The notes: a model not told the origin generated them from the letters alone. DNA of 64,000 bases from Sphingobium sp. AP49 (GCF_000281715.2 NZ_CP124576.1:3231501-3295500), one strand, 5' to 3'; numbered from the stretch's first letter, positions 1 to 10,084 are shown. A program made the numbers and translations.

Positions 1-912
1 GCCGGCGCGCTGGGCGACCAGATCGAACCGGAACTGGCCCGTGCAATCGCGGCAGGCGAAACCCCCGGTCCGCGGCTGGTGCCCTCCACGCTGGAGCGCA
101 GCCCGGAGGGCGAGGAAGGGGTGGAGACCGGCGATGTGTTCAACGGGCGGGGACCTGAAGCGATGCGCGCCTTCGTCGCCTATTGCGCGGCGGAGGGCGT
201 CAAGTCTCTGAAGCTGGTGATTTCGGGCGAGGATGCGCTCAAACCCGGATCGTCGCAGGACATCCTCTACACCGACGCGGAAATGATCGCGGCCGGCGAG
301 GCGGCGAAGGAAGCCGGCCTGTGGATCGCCACCCATGCCTATAGCCCACGCGCCATCAATCTGGCGCTCGAAGCCGGCGCCCGCATCCTCTATCATTGCT
401 CTTTCGCCGATGACGCGACGGTCGATGCCATGGCGGCCAAGAAGGACGCCATCTTCTACGCGCCCGGCCCCGGCGTATCGGTCGCCGCGCTGGAGGCCAA
501 TCCGCCGCCCCATATCAACATGGCGTCGATGAAGGCGAGCGCGGCCGAGCGGCTGGAACTGGAAAAGACGCTGGTGCCGAAATTGAAGGCGCGCGGCGTG
601 CGCGTCCTGCCCGGCGGCGACTATGGCTTCCCCTTCAACCCCCATGGCCGCAACGCCCGCGACCTGGAGCATTTCGTCACTTATTATGGCTTCACCCCGG
701 CCGAGGCGCTGCATGCCGCCACCATGCTGGGCGGCGAGCTGATGGATCAGCCCGTCGGCCAGGTGAAGCCGGGTTATCTCGCCGACCTGCTGCTGGTCGA
801 GGGTGATCCGACCAAGGACGTCCGCCTGCTGCAGGATGCGGCCAATATCAAGATGATCATGCTGGGCGGGCGGATGCACAAATCCCCCGTGCCCGAGCCC
901 CTGACGGTCTGA
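1..912 (+). CDS. amidohydrolase, imidazolonepropionase-like (5' partial)
   Basis: The reading frame is open from base 1, so the N-terminus and the first metal-binding HxH motif lie outside the window. What is visible is the C-terminal part of a metal-dependent amidohydrolase barrel: the THAYS and YHCSF histidines, an aspartate in the GGDYGF segment, and the usual C-terminal composite sheet (GQVKPGYLADLLLVEGDPTKD). This family hydrolyses C-N or C-O bonds of cyclic or acyclic substrates. The next gene follows 16 bases downstream on the same strand, so it is probably the first seen member of the aromatic/glycoside operon. In that context it may hydrolyse a lactone, ester or ring-opened intermediate. 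The substrate cannot be read from the sequence. Confidence 0.8.
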   Translation, partial: AGALGDQIEPELARAIAAGETPGPRLVPSTLERSPEGEEGVETGDVFNGRGPEAMRAFVAYCAAEGVKSLKLVISGEDALKPGSSQDILYTDAEMIAAGEAAKEAGLWIATHAYSPRAINLALEAGARILYHCSFADDATVDAMAAKKDAIFYAPGPGVSVAALEANPPPHINMASMKASAAERLELEKTLVPKLKARGVRVLPGGDYGFPFNPHGRNARDLEHFVTYYGFTPAEALHAATMLGGELMDQPVGQVKPGYLADLLLVEGDPTKDVRLLQDAANIKMIMLGGRMHKSPVPEPLTV

Positions 913-928
913 CCGGAAAGACGCTTTC

Positions 929-2437
929 ATGTTCGACGTTGCGATCATCGGCTGCGGGCCGGTGGGGGCCTTTGCGGCCAATTTACTTGGGAAAGCGGGT
1001 GTCTCGGTCCTGGTGATCGAGCGCGAGGCCAACCCCTACCCCCTGCCCCGCGCGGTCCATCTGGACCATGAGATGATGCGCCTGTTCCAGTCGGCCGGCG
1101 TCATAGACCGGGTCGCGCCGGACATGCGCGATACCGAGGGCCATCTGCATGTCGGCGCCGATCATGGCGTGATCCGCTATATGGGCACGGTCGGCCGCCC
1201 CCGCCCCTTCAGCTGGTCCAACGACTATTTCTTCTACCAGCCCGAACTGGAAGACCATCTGCGCGACGCGCTGGACGTCTATCCCAATGTCGAGCTGTCG
1301 CTGGGCACCGCGTTCGAGGCGCTGTCGCAGGACGATGACGGCGTCACGCTGACGCTGCGATCGGACGCCGGCGAGGAACAGGTCCGCGCCCGCTATGTCA
1401 TCGCCTGTGACGGCGCCCGCAGCGCGGTGCGCAAGGCGCTCGACATCGGCCTGGACGATCTGGATTTCGAGGAACCCTGGCTGGTGGTCGATGCCGAGGT
1501 CGACGGCCCCGTCCGCTTCCCCGACCTGTGGGGCGTGCCGGATGCTGCCGACCTGCAGAAATTGTCGGTGATGATGTGCGATCCCAAGCGCCCGGCCACC
1601 ATCGTCCCGGGGCGCGGCAATCATCGCCGCTGGGAGTTCATGCTGCTGCCCGGCGAAGATGACCAGGCGATGATGCAGCCCGATGCCGTGGCCGCCCTTG
1701 TCGAGCCTTACCTCTCCGGGGTTCCGCACAAGGTCGTGCGCGCTGCGACCTATCGCTTTCATGGACTGATCGCCGAGCGGTGGCGGTTGGGCGGCGTCTT
1801 CCTGGCCGGCGATGCCGCGCACCAGACGCCGCCCTTTTTCGGCCAGGGCATGTGCCATGGCCTGCGCGATGCCGCGAACCTGGCCTGGAAGCTGGAACTG
1901 GTGCTGGCGGGCAAGGCGCCCGAGAGCCTGCTCGACAGCTATCAGCCCGAACGCGATCCCCATGTCCGTGCCGTCATCTCCGCCGCCGTGGGCGCGGGCC
2001 GCTATATCTGCGTGCTCGATCCCGACGCCGCCGCCGCACGCGATCATCAGCTGCGCGAAGCCGCCAAGGGCGCCCAGAGCGGCACCGCCGCCGACCTGAT
2101 CCCCGCCATCGCCACAGGTATCGTCGCCAGCGGCACGGCGGGTGCGGGCGAACGTTTCATCCAGCCGCGCGTCGGCGACCGGCTGCTGGACGATGTGACC
2201 GGCGGCGGCTGGCGCCTGTTCACCCGCCAGCCGGTTGTCGGCGGCGACGTGACCGTCGTCGATGTCGCGGAGCTGGGCGATGATGGCCATGTCTCCGACT
2301 GGCTCGATGCGCGCGGCGCCGACGCCGTGCTGGTCCGCCCCGACCATTATGTCTTTGGTACCGGCAAACCCGCTGATCTCATCGCCCGGCGCGACGCGCT
2401 GATCGCCGGCAACGCCCAGCAGGAGATCGCGGCATGA
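929..2437 (+). CDS. FAD-dependent aromatic hydroxylase, MhpA/FdeE-like
   Basis: A 502-residue class A flavoprotein monooxygenase. It shows the N-terminal FAD fingerprint GCGPVG (residues 8-13), the CDGARS motif near residue 160 that contacts FAD and NAD(P)H, and the GDAAHQTPP flavin-ribityl motif near residue 294. Length and motif order match 3-(3-hydroxyphenyl)propionate hydroxylase (MhpA) and related phenol hydroxylases. The predicted role is NAD(P)H- and O2-dependent ortho-hydroxylation of a phenolic ring, giving a catechol-like product. The extradiol-type VOC gene two positions downstream and the FAA hydrolase after it fit a hydroxylase, ring-cleavage and hydrolase series. The stop overlaps the next start by four bases (ATGA), so the genes are translationally coupled. 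Confidence 0.85.
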   Translation: MFDVAIIGCGPVGAFAANLLGKAGVSVLVIEREANPYPLPRAVHLDHEMMRLFQSAGVIDRVAPDMRDTEGHLHVGADHGVIRYMGTVGRPRPFSWSNDYFFYQPELEDHLRDALDVYPNVELSLGTAFEALSQDDDGVTLTLRSDAGEEQVRARYVIACDGARSAVRKALDIGLDDLDFEEPWLVVDAEVDGPVRFPDLWGVPDAADLQKLSVMMCDPKRPATIVPGRGNHRRWEFMLLPGEDDQAMMQPDAVAALVEPYLSGVPHKVVRAATYRFHGLIAERWRLGGVFLAGDAAHQTPPFFGQGMCHGLRDAANLAWKLELVLAGKAPESLLDSYQPERDPHVRAVISAAVGAGRYICVLDPDAAAARDHQLREAAKGAQSGTAADLIPAIATGIVASGTAGAGERFIQPRVGDRLLDDVTGGGWRLFTRQPVVGGDVTVVDVAELGDDGHVSDWLDARGADAVLVRPDHYVFGTGKPADLIARRDALIAGNAQQEIAA

Positions 2438-2862
2438 CTCTCTCGCTCGCGCAGGCCCGTGCCATCATCGACGCCGCGCTTGCCAAGGCACGCGCCGATG
2501 GCGCCCAGCCGCTGGCGGTCATCATATTGGATGCCGGTGCCCATCCGGTCGCCTTTGTGCGCGAGGATGGCGCCAGCCTGTTCCGGTTCGACATCGCGAA
2601 GGCTAAAGCCACCGGAGCGCTGGGAATGGGCGCGGATACGCGGGTGCTGGCCACCCGTGCCGCGTCCAACCCTGTCTTTTTCCAGAGCATCGCGGCGGCC
2701 ACCGGCCAGATGGCCTTTTCGCCGGGCGGGGTGCTGATCCGCGATGCAGACGGTGCGCTGGTCGGCGCGGTCGGCATCAGCGGCGACACCGGCGAGTGCG
2801 ACGAGGCCTGCGCCATCGCCGGCATTGACGCTGCCGGACTTTTCCACGGAGACAGAAAATGA
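2434..2862 (+). CDS. GlcG/HbpS family heme-binding-like protein
   Basis: A 142-residue single-domain protein of the GlcG/HbpS (DUF336) family. It starts with the typical helix (LSLAQARAIIDAALAKARADG), followed by the PLAVIILDAGAHPVAFVRED sheet and ends with GAVGISGDTGECDEACA. Family members often sit as accessory proteins in operons for aromatic or hydroxy-acid catabolism; some bind heme, and many have no defined role. It overlaps the upstream hydroxylase by four bases and the downstream VOC gene by four bases. A support or chaperone role for neighbouring enzymes is possible but unproven. Confidence 0.85.
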   Translation: MTLSLAQARAIIDAALAKARADGAQPLAVIILDAGAHPVAFVREDGASLFRFDIAKAKATGALGMGADTRVLATRAASNPVFFQSIAAATGQMAFSPGGVLIRDADGALVGAVGISGDTGECDEACAIAGIDAAGLFHGDRK

Positions 2863-3766
2863 AGCTGCGCAGCATCGAACTGGCGCTGCCCCATGCGGGT
2901 GAGGCCGCCGCCTTCCTGACCGACGTCTGGGGCATGGCGCCGGCGGCGCAAGAAGGCGAAACCCATTATCTGCGCGGGTCGGGCAGCTATCCCTATCTGG
3001 TGGCGCTGACGGAATCGGCCGACGCCTATGTGCGTTCCACCACCTTCGTCTGCACCGCCGAGCGGCTGGAGCAACTGAAGCGCAGCGTCACCGCCGCCGG
3101 CCTGCCCGCGACCCCCACGGTATCGACCGATCCCGGCGGCGGCCATGGCATCATCGTCGAATTGGCCGAGGGTGAATTGCTGCGCTTCCTGGTCGATGCC
3201 GAGGAAGTTGCGCCGATCGCGGGCGCCGACCTGCCGGTAAAGCTGACCCATGTCGTCTTCAACAGCGCCGATGCGGAAGCGACCGGCCATCTGGTCGAGC
3301 AGGCGCTGTCCTTCCGCGTGTCGGACCGGACCAAGGGCATGGTGTTCGTGCGCTGCAATGACTCGCACCATTCGACCGCCTTCGCCCGCGCCGGCTTTGC
3401 CAGCCTCAACCATATCGCCTTCGAGATGGCGGACATGGATGCGGTGATGCGCGGCATCGGCCGGTTGCGCGACCATGGCATGGTGCCCGCCTGGGGCCGG
3501 GCCGCCATGGTCCGGGTGCCAATGTCTTTGCCTATTTCATCGCCCCCTTTGGCCCCGTCATCGAATTTTCGACCGCCGTGGAAAAGGTGGCCGAGGATTA
3601 TCAGGCCGGCGCGCCGGAGGACTGGACCTGGCCCGAGGGCCGGATCGACCAGTGGGGCATGTCCGACAAGGATTTCGCGGGCCTGCGCGCCGCCGAAGAG
3701 AAATTCCGCCACCGCCGCGACTGGGACGCCCGGCCGCTGGACCTGATCAACGAGGAACAAGCCTGA
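2859..3766 (+). pseudogene. extradiol-dioxygenase-like VOC protein, frameshifted
   Basis: A two-domain vicinal-oxygen-chelate protein like type I extradiol ring-cleavage dioxygenases. His131 (LTHVVFN) and His185 (NHIAFEM) lie in the first frame and the expected glutamate (VIEFSTA) lies after the break, so the 2-His-1-Glu iron site would be complete. Up to about 3490 the reading frame begins at 2859. After that the family-typical WGPGRHGPG and FAYFIAPFG are only found in another frame, which runs to the stop at 3764-3766. Restoring one C in the run at about 3491-3497 rejoins the frames and gives a product of about 302 residues. This may be a consensus error rather than a dead gene. The likely role is ring opening of the catechol made by the upstream hydroxylase. 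Confidence 0.8.
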
Positions 3767-4596
3767 TGCGCTATGTCAGTTTCCGCCGTCCCGACGGCAC
3801 CCCCAGCTTCGGCCGGATCGCAGGCGAGACGATCGTCGAGCTGGCAACCGATGCGGTGCCCAGCCTGAAGGCCGCGCTGACCGACGGCAGCCTCGCCACC
3901 CTGGCCGATGGCGCATCCCATGCCGCCGCCGATGTCGTGCTGCTGCCGGTGATCCCCGATCCCGCCAAGATCCTGTGCGTCGGCCTCAACTATGCCGAGC
4001 ATGTCAAGGAAACCGGCCGCGAGCAGAAGGCGCATCCCGCCATCTTCGTGCGCTATGCCGACAGCCTGGTCGCCGACGGCCAGCCAATGGTGAAGCCCGC
4101 CGTGACCGAGCGGTTCGACTATGAAGGCGAACTGGCGGTCGTCATCGGCAAGCCCGCGCACAAGGTCGCGGCCGCTGACGCCTGGGATTATGTTGCAGGC
4201 TACAGCGCCTTTAACGACGGGTCGGCCCGCGACTGGCAGCGCCACAATATCCAGTTCACACCGGGCAAGACCTTTCCCGGCACCGGCGGCTTCGGCCCGG
4301 CGCTGGTGACGCCCGAAGAGATTGACGATCTCGCCGCGCTGCGCGTCCAGACCCGCCTCAATGGCGAGTTGCTGCAGGACCAGCCGGTCAGCGACATGAT
4401 CTGGGATATCCCGACCGTCATCGAATATGTCACCGCCTTCACCCCGCTCAGCCCCGGCGACGTCATCGCCACCGGCACGCCCGGCGGTGTCGGCGATAAG
4501 CGCACGCCGCCGCTCTACATGAAGGCAGGTGACAAGGTCGAAGTGATCATCGGCACCATCGGTACGCTCAGCAACCGCATCATCGACGAACAATAA
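3766..4596 (+). CDS. fumarylacetoacetate hydrolase family protein
   Basis: A 276-residue enzyme with the FAH C-terminal fold: the metal-ligand region (YEGELAVVIGK), KTFPGTGGFGP, and the terminal IATGTPGGVG signature. Family members hydrolyse C-C bonds of acylpyruvates and 2-hydroxymuconate-type ring-fission products, or decarboxylate and isomerise them, using a divalent metal. The ATG at 3766 shares one base with the stop of the preceding gene (TGATG), which supports this start over a longer frame that begins inside the VOC gene. The position right after an extradiol-like enzyme implies it acts on the ring-cleavage product. Confidence 0.88.
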   Translation: MRYVSFRRPDGTPSFGRIAGETIVELATDAVPSLKAALTDGSLATLADGASHAAADVVLLPVIPDPAKILCVGLNYAEHVKETGREQKAHPAIFVRYADSLVADGQPMVKPAVTERFDYEGELAVVIGKPAHKVAAADAWDYVAGYSAFNDGSARDWQRHNIQFTPGKTFPGTGGFGPALVTPEEIDDLAALRVQTRLNGELLQDQPVSDMIWDIPTVIEYVTAFTPLSPGDVIATGTPGGVGDKRTPPLYMKAGDKVEVIIGTIGTLSNRIIDEQ

Positions 4597-4631
4597 CAAT
4601 CATCAACCCGCACACCGGGGGAGGACAGACC

Positions 4632-6919
4632 ATGCGTAACATGCACATCACCATTGCGGCCCTCGCCAGCGCGAGCGCCATCGCGATCGCCGCGCCGGCC
4701 TTCGCACAGGACGCCGCCACGCCCGACCAGGCCGCCGCGCCCGCCGACGTCAATTCCGACATCATCGTCACCGCCCAGCGCAAGGCGGAGAAGGTGACCG
4801 AAGTGCCGATCTCCATCACGGTGGCCAATGCCGCGCAGTTGGAGCGGCAGCAGGTCAACACGATGAACGACCTCAACCGCATCGCGCCCAGCCTGGAAAT
4901 CCAGCAGGCGCCGGGTCAGAATACCGGCGGCGGCGGCGCTATCCGTGGCATCGGCACCCAGACCTTCTCGGCCGGCGCGGTCGCCTCGGTCGGCGTCGTC
5001 GTCGACCAGGTCAGCCAGGGCAATGCCAATATCTCCGACCTGTTCGACGTCAGCCGGATCGAAGTGCTGAAGGGGCCGCAGGGCACCTTGTTCGGCCTCA
5101 CCACATCGGCCGGCGTCATCAACATCACCACCAATGCGCCCGATCCCACCGGCTTTTCCGCCCGCGTCCGCACCGAGCTGTCCGACGCCGGCACGCTGGG
5201 GTCGAAATTCGGCAACCAGATCGTACAGGGCATGGTCAACATCCCGCTGGCGTCCAACGCCGCGATCCGCCTGTCGGGCGTCGCCAATTTCCGCCAGGGG
5301 CCGAACCGCAACGCCAGCACCGGCGATTATAATGATACCGATCGCTACGGCATTCGCGGCCGCTTCCTGTGGGAGCCCACCGATCGCCTGACCGTCAATG
5401 TCATCGGCGACTATACCAAGAGCCGGATCGAGAATGGCGGCGACTTCTTCACCTTCGTCAAGACCAGCGGCCCGGGCACGGCGCTGGGTGGCCTGCTGAC
5501 CGACACCACCGGCATCACCGCCCGCCTCGCCAGCTGCGGCGTGACCCGGGCGAGGGCAATCGCGACTATTGCAGCGACGATAGCTATGTCGGCCATACCG
5601 AAAATTACGGCGGATCGCTGCAGCTCGATTATGAGGCCGATCCCTTCACCCTCACCTCCGTCACCGCCTATCGCAAATCGAACGAGACCGGCTATGGCGC
5701 GGCGACCAACGTGTTCCGGGCCGATCCGCTGGAATTGCAGGTCGGCAATGGTGCGGTGAACCGGCGCCTCAGCCTCTTCACCCAGGAATTGCGGGTCAGC
5801 TCGCCTGCCGACCAGTTCCTCGAATATACCGCTGGCGTCTTCTATTCGAACCAGAAGCAGACCCGCGATCCTGAAACGCTGGCGGTGTCGGTCGTGCCCT
5901 TCCCCGGCCTCGTCATCCCGATCGTGCGCAATCCCGGCGCCGACATCGACATCCAGGATGAATCGCTGGCCGTCTTCGGCCAGGGCACCTTCCACCTGTC
6001 GCCCGCGCTGCGGCTGATCGCCGGCGGTCGCTACACCACCGATCGCCTGTCGATGGACCGCTATGATTATTTCACCCCGGCCGATCCGTTCAGCCGGACC
6101 GTGCTGGACGTCCAGAAATTCTCCTGGCGCCTGGGCGCGCAATATGACCTGGCCAACAACAGCATGGTCTATGCGACCGCCTCGCGCGGGTTCAAGGGCG
6201 GGCAGATCGCCATCCCTTCGGCCCCGGCCAAGCCCTTCGTCGTGCAGCCGGAAATCCCGACCGCCTATGAACTGGGCCTCAAGAGCACGCTGTTCGGCAG
6301 CTGGGTCGCCGACCTCAATATCTTCTACAGCAAGATCAAGAATTTCCAGGCGCAGCAGTGCACGGTGGACAGCACCGCGGTCATCTCCTGCGTTCAGACC
6401 AATATCGACGGCGTTAAGTCGCGCGGCGCGGAAATCAACTTCTTCGGCAAGGTCTTCGACGGCCTGTCGCTCAACACCGGCTTCATCTATGCCAAGGCGA
6501 CCTATCCGGGCGGTTTCATCGGCACCGATGGCACCAATATCGGCGGCACCCAGCTCGCCTATGCGCCCAAGTACAAGTTCACCCTGTCGGGCGAATATGA
6601 AGCGCCGGTGACGGGCCGCCTGAAGGGCTTCCTGGCGGCGGATACGGTGTGGAAGTCGAAGGTGCGCTACGAAGCCAATTCAAACGACGAAACGACCTTC
6701 CGGTCGCACTGGCTGGTCGGCGGCCGCATCGGCCTGCGGACCGAGGACGATCGCTACAGCGTCGCGATCTTCGGTCGCAACCTGTTCAACGTGCATGAGC
6801 CTTCGCTGATGCAGAGCGACTTCCCCTACACCACCGACCAGGGCGAGCAGAATATCGGCGCCATCTATGGCCCGCAGTCCTTCCGCCAGATCGGCATCAG
6901 CCTGGACGCGAAATTCTGA
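4632..6919 (+). pseudogene. TonB-dependent outer-membrane receptor, frameshifted
   Basis: A cleavable signal peptide (through about residue 26, ending APAFAQ) precedes a TonB-box-like start (DIIVTAQRKAEKVTEVP), the plug domain, and a beta-barrel ending in an aromatic residue (ISLDAKF). A well-placed GGGGAGGA-type RBS precedes the ATG. The frame breaks near 5544-5550: upstream it reads RLASCGVT, and downstream the natural continuation PGEGNRDYC is one frame over. Restoring one C in the run ACCC restores a single protein of about 763 residues. The receptor should import the substrate of the surrounding operon across the outer membrane. A hairpin terminator follows, so it closes the first transcription unit. 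Confidence 0.88.
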
Positions 6920-6930
6920 TCCTCCTGGGG

Positions 6931-6962
6931 CGGGGCGCCGCTGGTGGCGTCCCGTCTTTTTT
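6931..6962 (+). terminator. intrinsic terminator after the TonB receptor gene
   Basis: A GC-rich hairpin (CGGGGCGCC pairing with GGTGGCGTCCCG, with one G-U pair) is followed directly by TCTTTTTT. It lies 12 bases after the receptor stop and before the ribosome-binding region of the next gene. Confidence 0.8.
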
Positions 6963-6989
6963 CCTAATCCTTCTGGCCAGAGGGGACAT

Positions 6990-7838
6990 ATGAAGCCGAT
7001 CAGGGACGCCATCGCCGCACTGGGCACCGATCTGGGACCGGACATACTCGGCCAGTGCCGGGCGCTGTTCGATGCCGAGCAGGTGGCGCTGGCGGCGGCG
7101 GCGCCGGTGACGCAGGCGGACATCGCCTATGGCCCGGACGACCGCCACCGGCTCGACCTCTACCGACCGCAGGGCGATGCCCCCGCACCCATTCTGCTCT
7201 TCGTCCATGGCGGCGGTTTCCTGAAAGGCGACAAGGGCAGTGCCGACGCCTGGCCCAATGCCAATGTCGGCCGGATGGCGGCGCAGGCCGGTTCCCTGGG
7301 CGTCGTCATCAATTATCGCCTCGCCCCCGACCATGGCTGGCCCGCCGGGGCGGAAGATGTCGCGGCTGTCGTCGCCTGGCTCAAGGATCATGCGGCCGAG
7401 CATGGCGGTGCCCCCGATCGCATCGTCCTGATGGGCACATCGGCCGGCGCCGTCCATGTCGCGGGCTATCTGAAACTCGCCGGATCGGGCGCCATTCGCG
7501 CCGCCGTGCTGCTGTCGGGCCTTTATGGCTATACCCCGCTCGATCAACGCGACACGCTCTATTATGGCGATCCCGCGCTCTACCCGGAACGCATGCCGCT
7601 GGAAGCCATTGCTTCGACCGACCTGCCGCTGCTGATCGCCTGCGCCGAGTTCGACCCGCCCCGCTTCCAGGCCGAGTTCCTGAGCCTGTTGCAGGACCGG
7701 CTCGCCCGCCATGGCGCCATGCCGCGCGCCTTCATCCAGTCGGGCCATAATCATTATTCCATGGCCCTGCATCTGGGCACCGCCGACCGGCGGCTCGCCA
7801 ACGAAATCTGCGCCTTCGTGCGCGAAACCACTGCCTGA
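6990..7838 (+). CDS. alpha/beta hydrolase (HSL/arylformamidase-like esterase)
   Basis: A 282-residue alpha/beta hydrolase with the HGGGF oxyanion-hole motif and the nucleophile elbow GTSAGA, as in hormone-sensitive-lipase-like esterases and arylformamidases. A late GHNHYSM segment holds the probable catalytic histidine. No signal peptide is visible, so it is predicted cytoplasmic. The ATG at 6990 has an AGAGGGG ribosome-binding sequence just upstream, which decides this start over a longer in-frame extension into the terminator. The gene starts the second transcription segment of the cluster. A role in removing acyl groups from a plant phenolic or sugar is plausible. Confidence 0.85.
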   Translation: MKPIRDAIAALGTDLGPDILGQCRALFDAEQVALAAAAPVTQADIAYGPDDRHRLDLYRPQGDAPAPILLFVHGGGFLKGDKGSADAWPNANVGRMAAQAGSLGVVINYRLAPDHGWPAGAEDVAAVVAWLKDHAAEHGGAPDRIVLMGTSAGAVHVAGYLKLAGSGAIRAAVLLSGLYGYTPLDQRDTLYYGDPALYPERMPLEAIASTDLPLLIACAEFDPPRFQAEFLSLLQDRLARHGAMPRAFIQSGHNHYSMALHLGTADRRLANEICAFVRETTA

Positions 7839-7862
7839 CAATTATAATAGGAGAGACGGAAC

Positions 7863-9167
7863 ATGCTGGATCGCCGCACCCTTCTGGCTACCGGCGCCGC
7901 GCTGATGGCCGCCCCCGCCATCGCCGCGCGCAAGAGCGCCACCCCCAATTTCCCCAAGAGCTTCTATTGGGGCGCAGCCACCGCGCCGCATCAGGTCGAG
8001 GGCAATAATATCGCCAGCGACCTGTGGTTCGTGGAGAATCAGCAGCCGACCGTCTTCGCCCAGCCTTCGGGCGATGCCTGCAACAGCTTCGCCCTGTGGG
8101 CAACCGACCTCGACCTGGTCAAGAATATGGGCCTCAACGCCTATCGCTTCGGCATCGAATGGGCGCGGATCGAGCCGGAAAAGGGCCTCTTCTCCCAGGC
8201 GATGCTCGATCATTACAAGGCGGTGATCGACGGCTGCCATGCGCGCGGCCTGGCCCCGATCGTCACCTTCAGCCATTTCACCGCGCCGCGCTGGTTCAGC
8301 GCGCAGGGCGGCTGGACCAACCCGGAAAGCGCACAGCTTTTCGCCCGCTATTGCGACAAGGCGATGCGCGCGCTGGGCCAGGGCATCGCCAGCGCCATCA
8401 CCCTCAACGAACCCAATATCCTGCTGCTCTTGAAGCCCATGCTGCCGCCGCAAGTGTGGGACATCCAGAAACTGACGCTGGAAACCGCCGCCAAGCGGCT
8501 GGGCGTGCCGAAATATGTCTGCGCCAATGTCGCCGGCTTCGACGATCTGCCCGCGCTCCAGACCGGTCTCGAAGCCGCGCACAAGGCCGGCAAGGCCGCG
8601 ATCAAGGCGGTGCGCGGCGACCTGCCGGTCGGTTTCTCGCTGGCGCTGATGGACGATCAGGCGGTCGGCGCCCATTCGGTGCGCGATAGCATGCGCAAGC
8701 AGCTTTATGGCAACTGGCTGGAGATCGCGAAGGGCGACGATTTCATCGGCGTCCAGAATTATGAGCGGGCGCTGTGGGGCGACAAGGGCCGCCTGCCCGC
8801 ACCCAAGGGCGGTGCCGTCAACTGGTCCGGCACCGAAGTCTGGGCGCCCTCGCTCGGCGGCGCGGTGCGCTTTGCCCATGAAGCGACCGGCGTGCCGATC
8901 CTGGTGTCCGAACATGGCGTGGGCAGCGACGATGATGCGGTCCGCGCGCAGTTCATTCCCGAAGCGCTGGCAGGCCTCAAGGCCGCGATCGACGATGGCG
9001 TGCCGGTGCTGGGCTATTGCCATTGGTCGCTGCTCGACAATTTCGAGTGGATCTTCGGCTACAAGCCCAAATTCGGCCTGCACAGCGTCGATCCGGTGAC
9101 CTTCGCCCGCACGGCCAAACCCAGCGCCGCCGTCTATGGCGCGATCGCCCGCCGCAACGCGCTCTGA
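7863..9167 (+). CDS. exported GH1 family beta-glycosidase
   Basis: A 434-residue glycoside hydrolase family 1 enzyme. The N-terminus (MLDRRTLLATGAALMAAPAIAA) is a signal peptide of twin-arginine appearance. The mature part starts with the GH1 signature FYWGAATAPHQVEGN. It contains the acid/base motif ITLNEPN, the nucleophile motif ILVSEHG, and the late HWSLLDNFEWIFGY block. GH1 normally shows TENG at the nucleophile site; SEHG keeps the glutamate but is unusual. The predicted role is periplasmic removal of a beta-linked glucose or similar sugar from a glycoside. It sits between two esterases and upstream of a rhamnosidase, which suggests stepwise dismantling of a decorated disaccharide. Confidence 0.9.
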   Translation: MLDRRTLLATGAALMAAPAIAARKSATPNFPKSFYWGAATAPHQVEGNNIASDLWFVENQQPTVFAQPSGDACNSFALWATDLDLVKNMGLNAYRFGIEWARIEPEKGLFSQAMLDHYKAVIDGCHARGLAPIVTFSHFTAPRWFSAQGGWTNPESAQLFARYCDKAMRALGQGIASAITLNEPNILLLLKPMLPPQVWDIQKLTLETAAKRLGVPKYVCANVAGFDDLPALQTGLEAAHKAGKAAIKAVRGDLPVGFSLALMDDQAVGAHSVRDSMRKQLYGNWLEIAKGDDFIGVQNYERALWGDKGRLPAPKGGAVNWSGTEVWAPSLGGAVRFAHEATGVPILVSEHGVGSDDDAVRAQFIPEALAGLKAAIDDGVPVLGYCHWSLLDNFEWIFGYKPKFGLHSVDPVTFARTAKPSAAVYGAIARRNAL

Positions 9168-9181
9168 AGGGGAGGCCTGCC

Positions 9182-10084
9182 ATGAAGTGCCTTGTCCTGT
9201 TGCCGCTGTTGCTGGCCTCGCCCGCCATCGCGCAGATGCCGACGCCCGTGCCGGCGCAGGCTCCGGCCGAACCCAATGCCATCCCGCTCTATCCCGATCT
9301 CAAGGCGCCCAAGGGCACGACCGAGAATTGGGTGCGCTTCGGCGGCGACCTCGCCGTGCGCAACGTCACCGTGCCGACCATCACCCCGGTCCTGCCCGAT
9401 CCGGCCAGGGCGACCGGCGCGGCGGTGATCGTCGCCCCCGGTGGCGCCTTCATGCTGCTGGCGATGGATCATGAGGGCTGGAATGTCGCGCGCTGGCTGG
9501 CCGATCATGGCGTCGCCGCCTTCGTCCTCAAATATCGGCTGAACCAGACCCCGGCCGACATGGCCGAGGCATCGGCCTATATGGGCAAGCGCATGGCGGA
9601 CTCGCTGCGCGATCCCAACGTCCCGCCAACGATCAGCGAGCCGCGCGCCACGCTGGATGCCCTCGCTGCGCTGAAACTGGTCCGCACCGATGCGGGCAAA
9701 TGGGGCGTCGATCCCGGGCGGGTCGGCATGATCGGCTTTTCCGCCGGCGCCATGACGACGATGAATGCCGCGCTGGAGGGCAAGGGCGCCGATCGCCCCG
9801 CCTTCATCGGCTATGTCTATGGCCCGATGCTGGCGCGCAATGTCCCCGCTGACGCGCCGCCGATGTTCGCGGCGATCGCCAATGACGACAGCCTTTTCCC
9901 CAATCCCTCCTATGCGCTGGTCGAAAGCTGGCGCCGGGCGCATGTGCCGGTCGAACTCCACGCCTATGAGCGCGGCGACCATGGCTTCGGCATGGGCAAG
10001 CCGGGCACGACGACCATGGGCCTGTTGCCGCAATTTCTGAGCTGGATGGACATGCGCGGTCTGCTCACGAAGGCGGGACAATGA
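9182..10084 (+). CDS. secreted alpha/beta hydrolase, acetyl-esterase-like
   Basis: A 300-residue protein with a clear Sec signal peptide (MKCLVLLPLLLASPAIAQ), then a Pro/Ala linker and an alpha/beta hydrolase domain. APGGAF forms the oxyanion-hole region and GFSAGA is the nucleophile elbow; GDHGFGMG near the C-terminus gives the histidine. This pattern is common in acetyl-xylan-esterase-like and dienelactone-hydrolase-like secreted esterases encoded beside glycosidases. The start at 9182 is preceded by AAGGGGAGG and lies 14 bases after the GH1 stop. The likely role is deacylation of a glycoside in the periplasm. Confidence 0.85.
   Translation: MKCLVLLPLLLASPAIAQMPTPVPAQAPAEPNAIPLYPDLKAPKGTTENWVRFGGDLAVRNVTVPTITPVLPDPARATGAAVIVAPGGAFMLLAMDHEGWNVARWLADHGVAAFVLKYRLNQTPADMAEASAYMGKRMADSLRDPNVPPTISEPRATLDALAALKLVRTDAGKWGVDPGRVGMIGFSAGAMTTMNAALEGKGADRPAFIGYVYGPMLARNVPADAPPMFAAIANDDSLFPNPSYALVESWRRAHVPVELHAYERGDHGFGMGKPGTTTMGLLPQFLSWMDMRGLLTKAGQ

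Noticed and set aside
983..2347. Long minus-strand open frame opposite the FAD hydroxylase
   Set aside because: It lies antisense to a gene with clear family motifs, and its protein is a low-complexity Gly/Ala/Arg/His sequence, typical of shadows in high-GC DNA.
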